Notes under the pieces: generated by a model
The model's database searches: none
Told to the model about the DNA's origin: nothing
Seen by the model: only the letters and a program-made list of their open reading frames with translations
Shown here: positions 17,671 through 25,146 of the stretch, piece by piece
Layout of the letters: each line of letters begins with the position of its first letter
How positions within the stretch are numbered: position 1 is the stretch's first letter
Assembly: GCA_965223985.1 (NCBI GenBank)
Contig: OZ245030.1
Location: 4,154,001-4,218,000, forward strand
DNA from: JAPPKS01 sp963667895
Lineage (GTDB): Bacteria > Poribacteria > WGA-4E > PCPOR2b
DNA: 64,000 nucleotides
Direction: 5' to 3'
Made by a program: the position numbers and the translations under genes

Positions 17671-18303
17671 ATGAAAACGATTCTCATACTATCGGTTATT
17701 TCGTTCGCCATATTGGCTTGTGGGGATAGTGGCGATAAAAGCTCACCTATAATCCATCACGTAGTGACACCTGAGCCGGTCAAGGAAGAAGATGATTTCC
17801 CTGAAGTACCGGAAGGATATCCCGCAGACCTCAAGCCGGTTTGGCTCGAAGATTATTTTGACGAAGATCGTTTTGCCGACCATGTGATAATGAGCCGTGT
17901 CTTGATAGAGTTGTGGAATCAGGGAGAACGCGGTTTTGTAAATGTCGTCGGCGATGCAATACCGTTACGTAAGGTTTATCCGCTCTATCCGGATGTGGTC
18001 TATGTAAAGTGGAGAGACCATGAAGAACCTGGACCTGATGGAGAACCTTTGAAGTACATCAGCTTAGCCCTCGGGACTCGTGATGCAGTCAGGTTCACTA
18101 GCAGTGTCAATAGAACAGACGAGTTTAAGCATCTTACCGAGGCAGAGATGGTAGAGATGATGGCGGGGGAAGGTCCTTATATGGCGCAGTACCCCGGTCT
18201 AAAGTTAGTTGATTATAGTAAGGCAGGCTATAAGCCTAAGGATGTCCTGGTAGATTATTGTAATCAACCAGGTAACCGTGCACGTGTTCCTTACTGTAGA
18301 TGA
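17671..18303 (+). CDS. Lipoprotein of unknown function
   Basis: 210 residues with a lipoprotein signal and lipobox ILACG (Cys at about 17). The mature part is acidic and Pro-rich at first (EEDDFPEVPEGYP), then mixed, with two cysteines near the C-terminus (DYCNQPGNRARVPYCR) that could form a disulfide. GAGGAGG gives a strong ribosome binding site. No known domain recognised. Second gene of the sigma-54 cassette, after the stem-loop. Confidence 0.75.
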   Translation: MKTILILSVISFAILACGDSGDKSSPIIHHVVTPEPVKEEDDFPEVPEGYPADLKPVWLEDYFDEDRFADHVIMSRVLIELWNQGERGFVNVVGDAIPLRKVYPLYPDVVYVKWRDHEEPGPDGEPLKYISLALGTRDAVRFTSSVNRTDEFKHLTEAEMVEMMAGEGPYMAQYPGLKLVDYSKAGYKPKDVLVDYCNQPGNRARVPYCR

Positions 18304-18392
18304 GTTGGTTGAACTCGGTCATAAACAGCGCAATCACCCCGTTCTGCCAATCTCGCGCTTGCATAGGGCAACAGCATAAGTGAATAATTGGG

Positions 18393-18638
18393 GTGTTGAT
18401 TGGGCGTATTCAGACTATCGACTACGATCCTGATACCGTTTACGTGGCTGAGTTAGATAATGGCGTAACCTATACATTAGGTAGTGCTGACCTAGTTGAT
18501 GCTTATCATGAAATTGGTAGAGTGTCAAGTGTAGTTCAGTTAGATCCATTTGATGGTGTAGCTTATGCGAGTGCACCAGCTAAACCTAGACCACGAAGGA
18601 TAATAACTACAACGTGGGCTAAGGTAAAACAGCAGTAA
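18393..18638 (+). CDS. Small protein with C-terminal TTTWAKVK motif, unknown function
   Basis: 81 residues from a GTG start with a weak ribosome binding site. Beta-rich in appearance (IQTIDYDPDTVYVAELDNGVTYTL). The C-terminus RRIITTTWAKVKQQ resembles the end of the secreted protein at 32900 (KRLLTVTWASLKK), and an alanine/proline segment precedes it in both. There is no signal peptide, so either it is cytoplasmic or it is the surviving tail of a once longer secreted protein. Real but uncertain. Confidence 0.5.
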   Translation: MLIGRIQTIDYDPDTVYVAELDNGVTYTLGSADLVDAYHEIGRVSSVVQLDPFDGVAYASAPAKPRPRRIITTTWAKVKQQ

Positions 18639-18645
18639 ACCCATA

Positions 18646-18691
18646 AGAACGAAAGGCGTCAAACATATAAATTTACGATGTCTTTCGTTCT
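18646..18691 (+). repeat. Intercistronic stem-loop
   Basis: AGAACGAAAG (18646-18655) pairs perfectly with CTTTCGTTCT (18682-18691). It sits between two cassette genes, with no T-run. Confidence 0.5.
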
Positions 18692-18717
18692 GTTTATGCC
18701 AAATACGGAGTTTTACA

Positions 18718-19527
18718 ATGAAAACCATAGCGTTGCTCTTTGGAATATTGGTTATGTTGGGTTGTGGTGATGAAGAACAACAACAAGTTAAGACTATACT
18801 TGTTACAGTAGAAAATCCACCTGAAGTGAAAACAGTAGAAGTTGAAAAAACTTACGACAGTGAAATTGATAAAGTCTATTCAGATTTGAGAGAACATCTG
18901 ACAGCTTACGAATATAGGTTTCTACTACAGGAAGTTAAAAGGCATTGTTCAGAAAATCTAACTGATACTCACGTACTTAGGCGTTTGAAAGACGAACTTT
19001 CTCCGACAGCTTATGAGCTATTACTCAAGCCTACACGTATTCCAAAATGGAGACTTACAGACCTCAATCGAGTGAAACTTGCAACACACTTGAAGAACGC
19101 TACAGCGATAACTAGAATTACGGGCAAGGTAGTCTACGTATTCCAATACCAAAATACTATCATAGTTAAGCAGACTAAAAGCTGTTGTCCTGACCACTAC
19201 TGGGTAAGGGCTGAAGAATTTTATGGTGAGAAAACCTATAATCCTTTAGTGCATGACCTTGCGCATGAGATTGAAACCCTTAATGCGCCAGAAGGCGGGT
19301 TTTCTAACGCAGATAAACCGTTCCCTATAAAATTGCCAGATGATATACCTGATGGCATTGATATTGTGGTGTTAGATGAGTTTGCTAATCCAATGCCACC
19401 CACGCCTGATTGGTATTATGAATGGATATTTGACTACGCAGACGCTCCACGGGCAACTGATGAGGAAATAGAGGATATTAACTACACCGAAACACCTTTG
19501 GCTTTTGACTGTTTTGGAGATAACTAA
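18718..19527 (+). CDS. Lipoprotein, paralogous to the lipoprotein at 33734
   Basis: 269 residues with lipobox MLGCG (Cys at about 16). Residues about 55-125 (YSDLREHLTAYEYRFLLQEV, then RIPKWRLTDLNRVKLATHL) align by eye with the lipoprotein at 33734 (YADFQELLTEKRWQFFLMQV, then RLPKYNRSLDGRKAAIFAL), including a shared Cys after the V-K pair. The extra C-terminal 130 residues contain CCPDHYWVRAEEFYG and an acidic end. GGAG lies 7 bases before the ATG. No known domain; the family appears to be specific to these sigma-54 cassettes. Confidence 0.78.
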   Translation: MKTIALLFGILVMLGCGDEEQQQVKTILVTVENPPEVKTVEVEKTYDSEIDKVYSDLREHLTAYEYRFLLQEVKRHCSENLTDTHVLRRLKDELSPTAYELLLKPTRIPKWRLTDLNRVKLATHLKNATAITRITGKVVYVFQYQNTIIVKQTKSCCPDHYWVRAEEFYGEKTYNPLVHDLAHEIETLNAPEGGFSNADKPFPIKLPDDIPDGIDIVVLDEFANPMPPTPDWYYEWIFDYADAPRATDEEIEDINYTETPLAFDCFGDN

Positions 19528-19541
19528 CTAAAGGAGATAAG

Positions 19542-19732
19542 GTGAGTGGATAGATTGGGGACACGTAGCCACTATTGATTTATCACAAACAGTACCTAAC
19601 CAAGTAAACTTTGAAGGCATGCTTGGGAAATACTTTAGAATAAGTATGTACAAAGGTGTTCCCGGTGAAGAACACAAAGGAACGCATGTACTAGACGTTT
19701 TCGGCGACGTTGACTCAACTCCCAATATGTAA
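19542..19732 (+). pseudogene. Short ORF broken near its start
   Basis: AAAGGAG precedes a GTG at 19542 that reads only three codons before TAG. In the frame shifted by one, about 60 uninterrupted codons follow (WIDWGHVATIDLSQTVPNQ ... DVFGDVDSTPNM) and end at 19732 just before a terminator. Either a frameshift or a sequencing error broke a small last gene of the cassette. Function unknown. Confidence 0.4.
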
Positions 19733-19737
19733 AAATT

Positions 19738-19780
19738 AAGCCAGCGATTGAGGTTTATAATTACATCGCTGGCTTTTATT
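19738..19780 (+). terminator. Rho-independent terminator of the first cassette
   Basis: AAGCCAGCGAT (19738-19748) and ATCGCTGGCTT (19765-19775) form an 11-base stem followed by TTATT. It closes the transcript that starts at the sigma-54 promoter at 17038. Confidence 0.75.
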
Positions 19781-19788
19781 ATGCCTAT

Positions 19789-20000
19789 CTAAGGAACATT
19801 GAAAAATCTATCCACCTTTTTCGATAACGCATCGTGTTCTCTTAGCATCGTACTACGTAAGTCATCAATGCGGTTATTGAGGCTATTTTCCAAAGTGTCA
19901 ATTCGTTTATTTATCATATTAGCAATAATCACTAATATAACAGGCGAAATAGCTATGGCACTAAAAGCTGTTACTAGTTGGGCTAAAACTTTGTAGTGCC
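19789..20000 (-). CDS. Small membrane-anchored coiled-coil protein, 5' end lost
   Basis: The minus strand reads about 70 codons: a hydrophobic stretch (AISPVILVIIANM) followed by a charged heptad-like region (INKRIDTLENSLNNRIDDLR ... KKVDRFFNVP). This looks like small phage- or mobile-element-type anchored coiled coils. No good start codon was found before the IS3 remnant begins, so the insertion probably removed the 5' end. Confidence 0.4.
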
Positions 20001-20070
20001 ATCGGAAAATTAGACCATTCTCTTAAACAAGATTGTGGTACAATTCCAATCAGATTGAAAGGAGATTCCG

Positions 20071-20343
20071 ATGGCTAAACGCAGGAAATTCACACCCCAA
20101 TTCAAGGCTGAAATTGTTATTGAGGTACTTACCGGTGAAAGTTCACAAGCGGAACTTTGTCGGCGACATAACCTCAGCCAAGAGCAACTATCAAAGTGGA
20201 AACACCAGGTTCTTGACAACGCAGCGACTCTCTTTGAATCCTCTGACAAGCAATCCAATGATTATAGGGAACGGATTACTCAACTGGAGCAACTCGTTGG
20301 GATCAAACGAACGAATTGTGAGTGCGATAGGGGTTCCTATTGA
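20071..20343 (+). CDS. IS3-family transposase OrfA (degraded C-terminus)
   Basis: 90 residues. Helix-turn-helix region KRRKFTPQFKAEIVIEVLTG ... AELCRRHNLSQEQLSKWK and the start of the leucine zipper (ERITQLEQLVG). The usual zipper end is lost (IKRTNCECDRGSY), so it is probably inactive. GGAG lies close before the ATG. Confidence 0.75.
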   Translation: MAKRRKFTPQFKAEIVIEVLTGESSQAELCRRHNLSQEQLSKWKHQVLDNAATLFESSDKQSNDYRERITQLEQLVGIKRTNCECDRGSY

Positions 20344-20903
20344 GCTTGGCGTTAGACATCCAAAAAAAAGCCTCGACTTTGCTGAATTGAATCGGACTCA
20401 AAAGGGACAGATGGTTGAGGCTTTGCACACCGATTACTCGGTTCGATACATTTGTGATGTACTCGGCTTCAATCGGAGCAGTCTCTATTATCAACCGAAG
20501 CCTGACCCCATTGAACATGAGCTACGAGACGAAATTGAGAAACTGGCAGCGCGTTATCCAAAATTTGGCTATAGGCGTATCACCCAACTGCTGTTGCGAA
20601 TGGGATACGCTGTCGGTTACCGGCGCGTTGCCCGATTGATGAAAGCGTAGAATCTTTCGGTTGCTGTAAAACGCACCTGTCAAACCACTCAATCGTTTGA
20701 CGGATGCGGTCAATGGGACAATCGGCTTGAGAACCTTGACATCTGTCGGCTTAATCAGGTTTGGGTCAGTGATATTACCTATGTCCGGCTCAAGGAGCAA
20801 TTCGTCTATGTTTCGGTATTAATGGACGTATTCACCCGAATAGTAAGAGGCTGGCAACTGAGTCAACAATTGGAGGCCGCTGATATTAACAGATTTGGGT
20901 TTC
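20301..20903 (+). pseudogene. IS3-family transposase OrfB, amber-interrupted and truncated
   Basis: The frame reads HTH_21-like sequence (ELRDEIEKLAARYPKFGYRR), hits a TAG at 20648-20650 directly after RVARLMKA, then continues in the same frame through the DDE region (QVWVSDITYVRLKEQ, VSVLMDVFTRIVRGW) and stops matching after QLEAADINR. The first two DDE aspartates are present; the final Glu is missing. The open frame runs on without a stop into the secreted-protein gene at 20981. Confidence 0.75.
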
Positions 20904-20929
20904 ATACTGTTTACAAGCAAGGATTGACA

Positions 20930-20944
20930 CAGGATATAATCCTG
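20930..20944 (+). promoter_or_regulatory. CAGGAT-ATA-ATCCTG palindrome containing TATAAT, second copy
   Basis: Same sequence and position relative to the start codon as 17130-17144. Here the sigma-54 module that should lie upstream has been replaced by the IS3 remnant, so this element may be the only promoter left for the gene. Confidence 0.4.
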
Positions 20945-20980
20945 CGACTATTCTTAATCACTAATAAAAAGGAGAATATC

Positions 20981-21334
20981 ATGAAATTGAAATCGTTGGT
21001 TATGTTGAGTGGTTTCGTTGTGTTGACAATACTTATTGTTTGTGTTAGCGTGTATTCGTATAACGCTTACTGCAGTGCGAGTCTACAAGGGTGTAGTGCA
21101 TCCGCATCAGGGAATGGTTGGGGCCTTTTTAATGGCTATTACTACTTGCACGCTAAAGTTGGTAGTGATAGCGAGACTAAGACCGCCGGATTCGCCAATG
21201 GGCAGAACTTCTCTGATACAGCATCTGCACACGAAGACGGATGCGGACCAGGTGACGGTTATGCGTCTGCTTCCGTCACTGGGACGGATGCCCAGGGTAA
21301 CATCCATCACAAGAATGACTCTGCCAGTTTTTAG
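20981..21334 (+). CDS. Small secreted Ser/Ala/Gly-rich protein, paralogue of 17181
   Basis: 117 residues. Signal segment MKLKSLVMLSGFVVLTILIVC is nearly the same as in the paralogue; the mature part begins YNAYCSASLQGCSASASGNGW and has Tyr-rich and Ser/Ala-rich stretches (GYYYLHAKVG, YASASVTGTD). The 70 bases upstream are also conserved with the other copy, including GGAG 6 bases before ATG. Two cysteines absent from the paralogue could form a disulfide. Function unknown. The gene is separated from any sigma-54 site by the IS3 remnant. Confidence 0.72.
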   Translation: MKLKSLVMLSGFVVLTILIVCVSVYSYNAYCSASLQGCSASASGNGWGLFNGYYYLHAKVGSDSETKTAGFANGQNFSDTASAHEDGCGPGDGYASASVTGTDAQGNIHHKNDSASF

Positions 21335-21469
21335 TCATCGCACTGGTTTAAGCAACAGATGAAGTTGAAGTGATTACGCTTCTTCGATTTGCATCAATTC
21401 GTATTTTGAAATCTGGACGGGTTGTTGCTTTGGGAGCGTTTTCGAGCGTTAGAACTTAGCAAAACCTCC

Positions 21470-21515
21470 AATTCGGGTTGGGTGTTTCAATTTGCACCCA
21501 ACCCGAATTTATTTC
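21470..21515 (+). terminator. Strong hairpin/terminator
   Basis: A 15-base perfect stem: AATTCGGGTTGGGTG (21470-21484) with CACCCAACCCGAATT (21495-21509), then TATTT. It would end the transcript of the small secreted protein before the WD40 gene. Confidence 0.65.
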
Positions 21516-21558
21516 AATGAGGCTATGCCATTTAACTGACATATGGAGAAATCTCTCA

Positions 21559-23256
21559 ATGAAGAAAGCAATGTTTTTAATACTTAGCTTTATATTCATT
21601 TCGGTTATATGCCTACCGCGCAGCTTTGGCCAAGACTTACCGCAACAGGGTCTACCCGAGGGTGCTAAAACGCGCCTCGGTAAAGGAATTTTTAATCTGA
21701 TACAGTATTCGCCCGACGGCACTCGCCTCGCGGTCGCCAGTGGTATCGGCACTTGGCTTTACGATGCGGCGACCCATCAAGAAGTCGCTCTGCTCACCGG
21801 GCACACGGGTAGGGTCTGGAGCGTTGCGTTCAGCCCCGATGGTCGTACCATCGCTAGTGGGAGTTTGGACCGTACCGTCCGTCTGTGGGACACCGGTACA
21901 GGAGAACACCTGCACACGCTTACCAGGCATGTCGGCAGTGTCTATAGCGTTGCATTCAGTCCCGATGGTCGCACCTTGGCTAGTGGAGGTGAGTCCCCTA
22001 CCATCCGCCTCTGGGACGCCGATACCGGAGAACACCTGCGTACGTTTACCGCCCATACGGATGACGTTTGGAGCGTGGCGTTCAGTCCGGATGGTCGCAC
22101 AATCGCCAGCGGAAGTTCGGATGAAACCATCCGTCTGTGGGATGCCGATACGGGCGAACGCTTGCGAACACTCAAGGGACATACGCATGCGGTCTGGAGC
22201 GTGGCGTTCAGTCCCGATGGTAGCACAATCGCCAGTGGGAGTTGGGACAAAACCGTCCGTTGGTGGGACGCCGATACGGGAAGACCCCTGCGAAGGCGCA
22301 TCGGGCATACGGGTACGGTCTGGAGCGTTGCGTTCAGTCCCGATGGCGGCAGGCTTGCCAGTGGGGGTTGGGACCATACCATCCGATTATGGGACCTCAA
22401 TAAAGGAAAACACCGGCGAACGCTTAACGGGCATAGGAATCACGTCTTTAGCGTAGCGTACAGTCCCGATGGCGGCACGCTCGCCAGCGGGAGTTGGGAC
22501 GATACCATCCGTTTGTGGAACGCCGGTGGTAAACACCTGCGAACGCTCATTGGGCATAGGAATCAGGTTTTTAGCGTTGCGTTCAGTCCCGATGGACGCA
22601 CGCTAGCAAGTGGGAGCTGGGACAATACCATCCGATTGTGGGACACCGATACGGGGGAACACCTGCGAACGCTCAACGGGCATGCGTTTGCGGTCTATAG
22701 CGTTGCGTTCAGTCCCGATGGACGTACCATCGCTAGTGGAGGTCATGACGCTACCATCCGATTGTGGGACGCCGATACGGGGGAACACCGGCGAACACTC
22801 AACGGGCATACGGATGAGGTCAGGAGCGTTGCTTTCAGTCCCGATGGACGCACGCTAGCAAGCGGGAGTTGGGACGGCACCGTGCTGCTATGGGAAGTTG
22901 CCTCTTCAATCCAATTAGCGGTGAAACCGTTGGAAAGACGCGTCACGACCCTGGGAAACATCAAACGGACAGCGTTACTGCAAAATTATCCGAATCCGTT
23001 CAACCCCGATACTTGGATACCTTATCAGTTGGCAAAAGATGCACTCGTGAGCTTGAACATCTATGACCAGAGCGGTCATATCGTCCGCACCCTCGACATT
23101 GGACGCCAGATTTCGGGAGTCTACCGAGATAAAGCAAATGCAGCCTATTGGGATGGTCGTAACCAAAACGGAGAGCCCGTCACAAGCGGCGCCTATTACT
23201 ATCAACTCCGTACGGATTATTACACTGCGTTACGACGGATGGTGATTGTTAAGTAG
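21559..23256 (+). CDS. Secreted WD40 beta-propeller protein with C-terminal sorting-type domain
   Basis: 565 residues from the ATG at 21559 (GGAG 10 bases upstream; the longer open frame from 21478 lacks a start signal). Signal peptide ends near SFGQ. Ten WD40 units of about 42 residues, the first degenerate (GIGTWLYDA), the rest with the SVAFSPDGRT(I/L)ASGS.D.TIRLWD pattern. The last 95 residues (NYPNPFNPDTWIPYQL ... TSGAYYYQL ... RRMVIVK) resemble the FlgD-like/type IX sorting modules common in Poribacteria, so the protein is expected outside the cell or on its surface. Repeat units are also similar at the DNA level (period about 126 bp). Binding partner unknown. About 75 bases after the stop are shared with the WD40 gene at 25147. 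Confidence 0.88.
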   Translation: MKKAMFLILSFIFISVICLPRSFGQDLPQQGLPEGAKTRLGKGIFNLIQYSPDGTRLAVASGIGTWLYDAATHQEVALLTGHTGRVWSVAFSPDGRTIASGSLDRTVRLWDTGTGEHLHTLTRHVGSVYSVAFSPDGRTLASGGESPTIRLWDADTGEHLRTFTAHTDDVWSVAFSPDGRTIASGSSDETIRLWDADTGERLRTLKGHTHAVWSVAFSPDGSTIASGSWDKTVRWWDADTGRPLRRRIGHTGTVWSVAFSPDGGRLASGGWDHTIRLWDLNKGKHRRTLNGHRNHVFSVAYSPDGGTLASGSWDDTIRLWNAGGKHLRTLIGHRNQVFSVAFSPDGRTLASGSWDNTIRLWDTDTGEHLRTLNGHAFAVYSVAFSPDGRTIASGGHDATIRLWDADTGEHRRTLNGHTDEVRSVAFSPDGRTLASGSWDGTVLLWEVASSIQLAVKPLERRVTTLGNIKRTALLQNYPNPFNPDTWIPYQLAKDALVSLNIYDQSGHIVRTLDIGRQISGVYRDKANAAYWDGRNQNGEPVTSGAYYYQLRTDYYTALRRMVIVK

Positions 23257-23611
23257 GACTACACTGTTGGGGTGATAAACCGATGTTTTTCCAAAAACTA
23301 GTTTCTGAAGGTGCTGCGAGCGAGATGACTAGATGCGACTGAGAGTATCAGCATATAGGTGGCGATAGTTTTCTCCTAAACCCAACGCTTCTAAAGCGAG
23401 CCCAACAACTCGCAAATTCCAAACCCCATACGTTCAACGCTCTCCACTTTCCCATCACCAACGGATGTTCGGAAGAAGGGTCATAATCGAGTTGCATGCT
23501 TTACCCCACCCCACGTTTCATTCAAAAGCCCGTAATGACCTATCCCGAATCTAGTCTGACGTAACACCCGGTTCGATTTCTCCTGTCTACAACTCCTCTC
23601 ACCAAAAGGGT

Positions 23612-23725
23612 GACACATTTGTGTCTTTTGTACACATTTGTTTACATCGCCTGAAACCCTTGTTGTGGTGAGGGTTCCCGCCATTTTCAATCGTAATTTC
23701 CCGATTTTATGTAAACAAATGTGTC
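23612..23725 (+). promoter_or_regulatory. Three enhancer-like palindromes (UAS), copy 2
   Basis: GACACATTTGTGTC (23612-23625), TGTACACATTTGTTTACA (23629-23646) and TGTAAACAAATGTGTC (23710-23725). All three are identical to copy 1, while the sequence between them has drifted. Confidence 0.6.
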
Positions 23726-23852
23726 TTTTCCTTTCTTACCACACGGTCCCTATTTCCCTGTGCTAAAAAACAAAATCAAACTGCCCGTATCCCTTGACGC
23801 ATAAGGGTTTCCGAGCCCAAGTAGTGTCTAAATTGAAGGGGATTTATGATTT

Positions 23853-23868
23853 TGGCATATAGTTTGCT
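23853..23868 (+). promoter_or_regulatory. Sigma-54 (RpoN) promoter, copy 2
   Basis: TGGCAT-ATAGT-TTGCT keeps GG and GC 10 bases apart, with one change from consensus in the -24 box. It lies 89 bases before the LamG ATG. Confidence 0.68.
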
Positions 23869-23956
23869 ATATTATATCATCGAAACACAGGATTCAGTTT
23901 CCATGATGTGGTTTCCATGCGAACACCCAGCAACAAATATGAAGGAGGAATAACCA

Positions 23957-24814
23957 ATGAAAACCTTAGTTTCGACTTTACTGATAACCGCGTTGGTCGC
24001 CGCTTTCTGCTCTCGAGAAGTCAAAGCATCCGTCGACAATGACATAGTGCTTGCCATGCCGTTTGATGAAGGCAGAGGGGAAACTACCAAGGACCTCTCT
24101 CCTCACCGGAACCACGGCACGCTTAAGAGGAAAGCGAAATGGGGAGTTGGTAAATTTGGCAACGCCATTCAATTCGAGCCGGTTGGCTATGTGGATACCG
24201 GAAATGATGAAAGTCTGAGTCTGTTTAAATCAGATTTCACGCTTGCCGTGTGGTTTAACTTGAATGAAACTGTCGGCCAATACGCCTTTATGGCTCAGGA
24301 CGAAGGCCGCGGGGAAATGAACAAATGGATTCTTGGAATAAATTTACCCGGCTCAAATCCCGCCCTAACGAGTCTCGGCTTACATTCCACTGTCGTTGTC
24401 GATGGAGACGGCGGCGTCACATTTATCAGTAAGAAACACTTTGGACCCGGCGATTGGAACGCGAAGCCTAAGACATGGCGTCACTTTGCTGTGGTCCGAG
24501 ATAGGCACCTCACCACGACGTACACCGATGGCAAACGAAACGGGTGGCATAGGAATTTTATTGATCCCCACGAAAAGGACGACGATATGGCAGAATTCAT
24601 TGACGCACCGGTCACAATCGGTTGGGCGGAACGACCCATTGCAATGGACGGACTTATTGACGAAGTCCTGATTGCCAGGCGAGCCTTCACCGCTGATGAG
24701 ATTACAAAACACTTCCAAGGCGGCGTCAAAGGCGTGTTGGGGGTGTTGGCAGTTCAGCCCGAAGGGAAGTCCGCCGCCGCCTGGGGCGCCGTCAAGGCGA
24801 ACATTCTGCACTGA
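23957..24814 (+). CDS. Secreted LamG/concanavalin-A-like domain protein
   Basis: 285 residues. Signal peptide about 1-24 (ALVAAFCSREVKA). A single LamG_3-type jelly-roll follows: LAMPFDEGRGETTKDLSPHRNHGTL, FGNAIQFEP, FTLAVWFNL, WRHFAVVRD, TTTYTDGK, and MDGLIDEVLIARRAFTADEI near the end. Such domains bind carbohydrates or proteins at the surface. A short C-terminal tail follows with no anchor. GGAGG lies before the ATG. It is the first gene behind sigma-54 promoter copy 2. Confidence 0.87.
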   Translation: MKTLVSTLLITALVAAFCSREVKASVDNDIVLAMPFDEGRGETTKDLSPHRNHGTLKRKAKWGVGKFGNAIQFEPVGYVDTGNDESLSLFKSDFTLAVWFNLNETVGQYAFMAQDEGRGEMNKWILGINLPGSNPALTSLGLHSTVVVDGDGGVTFISKKHFGPGDWNAKPKTWRHFAVVRDRHLTTTYTDGKRNGWHRNFIDPHEKDDDMAEFIDAPVTIGWAERPIAMDGLIDEVLIARRAFTADEITKHFQGGVKGVLGVLAVQPEGKSAAAWGAVKANILH

Positions 24815-24858
24815 GATTTTCAATCATAGACCTATTACCTATTAAGGTGAAATAACCA

Positions 24859-24948
24859 ATGAAAGCGTTACTTTTATCATACCTAGTCAGAACATTACTT
24901 TCTCAGATTGAAAAAATCAAACTGCATAACGGCCTGCAGTGGTCATAA
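24859..24948 (+). pseudogene. Truncated secreted-protein gene (29 codons)
   Basis: After a start region like that of the LamG gene (AATAACCAATG), the frame reads MKALLLSYLVRTLLSQIEK and stops at 24948. The sequence at its end (CTGCAGTGGTCA, AAATTT) resembles the leader just upstream of the gene at 17181, suggesting a deletion that joined a signal-peptide start to leader sequence. Confidence 0.4.
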
Positions 24949-25146
24949 AATTTCTCTTAAGGAAGGCAGGAGTTAGAGCCTGTTTGAAAAGTAGCTAGCA
25001 CAGCCATTGTTTAATCGTTTGAAAATCAACATCATTCAATATACAGGGATTTGGACCATTTGAACCGGCTCTAAATCCGAGGTTGGGCTCAAAAATTAGA
25101 AATCGAATCGATATACCCATAAACTCAAACATGGAGGATTATTCCA

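Larger units (their letters stand above)
20004..20903 (+). mobile_element. IS3-family insertion sequence remnant
   Basis: Contains an OrfA and a damaged, C-terminally truncated OrfB. The third catalytic residue and the right end are missing; sequence shared with the small secreted-protein family resumes near 20908. Exact ends and target duplication could not be defined. Confidence 0.75.
23361..23875 (+). repeat. Sigma-54 regulatory leader module, copy 2
   Basis: Aligns base by base with 16551-17056 (offset 6810 at the left end and 6815 at the promoter). Begins with the MITE-derived GGCGATAGTTTTC and AAACCCAACGCTTC segments. It fills the gap between the WD40 gene and the LamG gene; no credible ORF. 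Confidence 0.8.

Noticed and set aside
21740..22858. Plus-strand alternate-frame ORFs inside the first WD40 gene
   Set aside because: Same repeat artefact; the WD40 frame is clearly the coding one.
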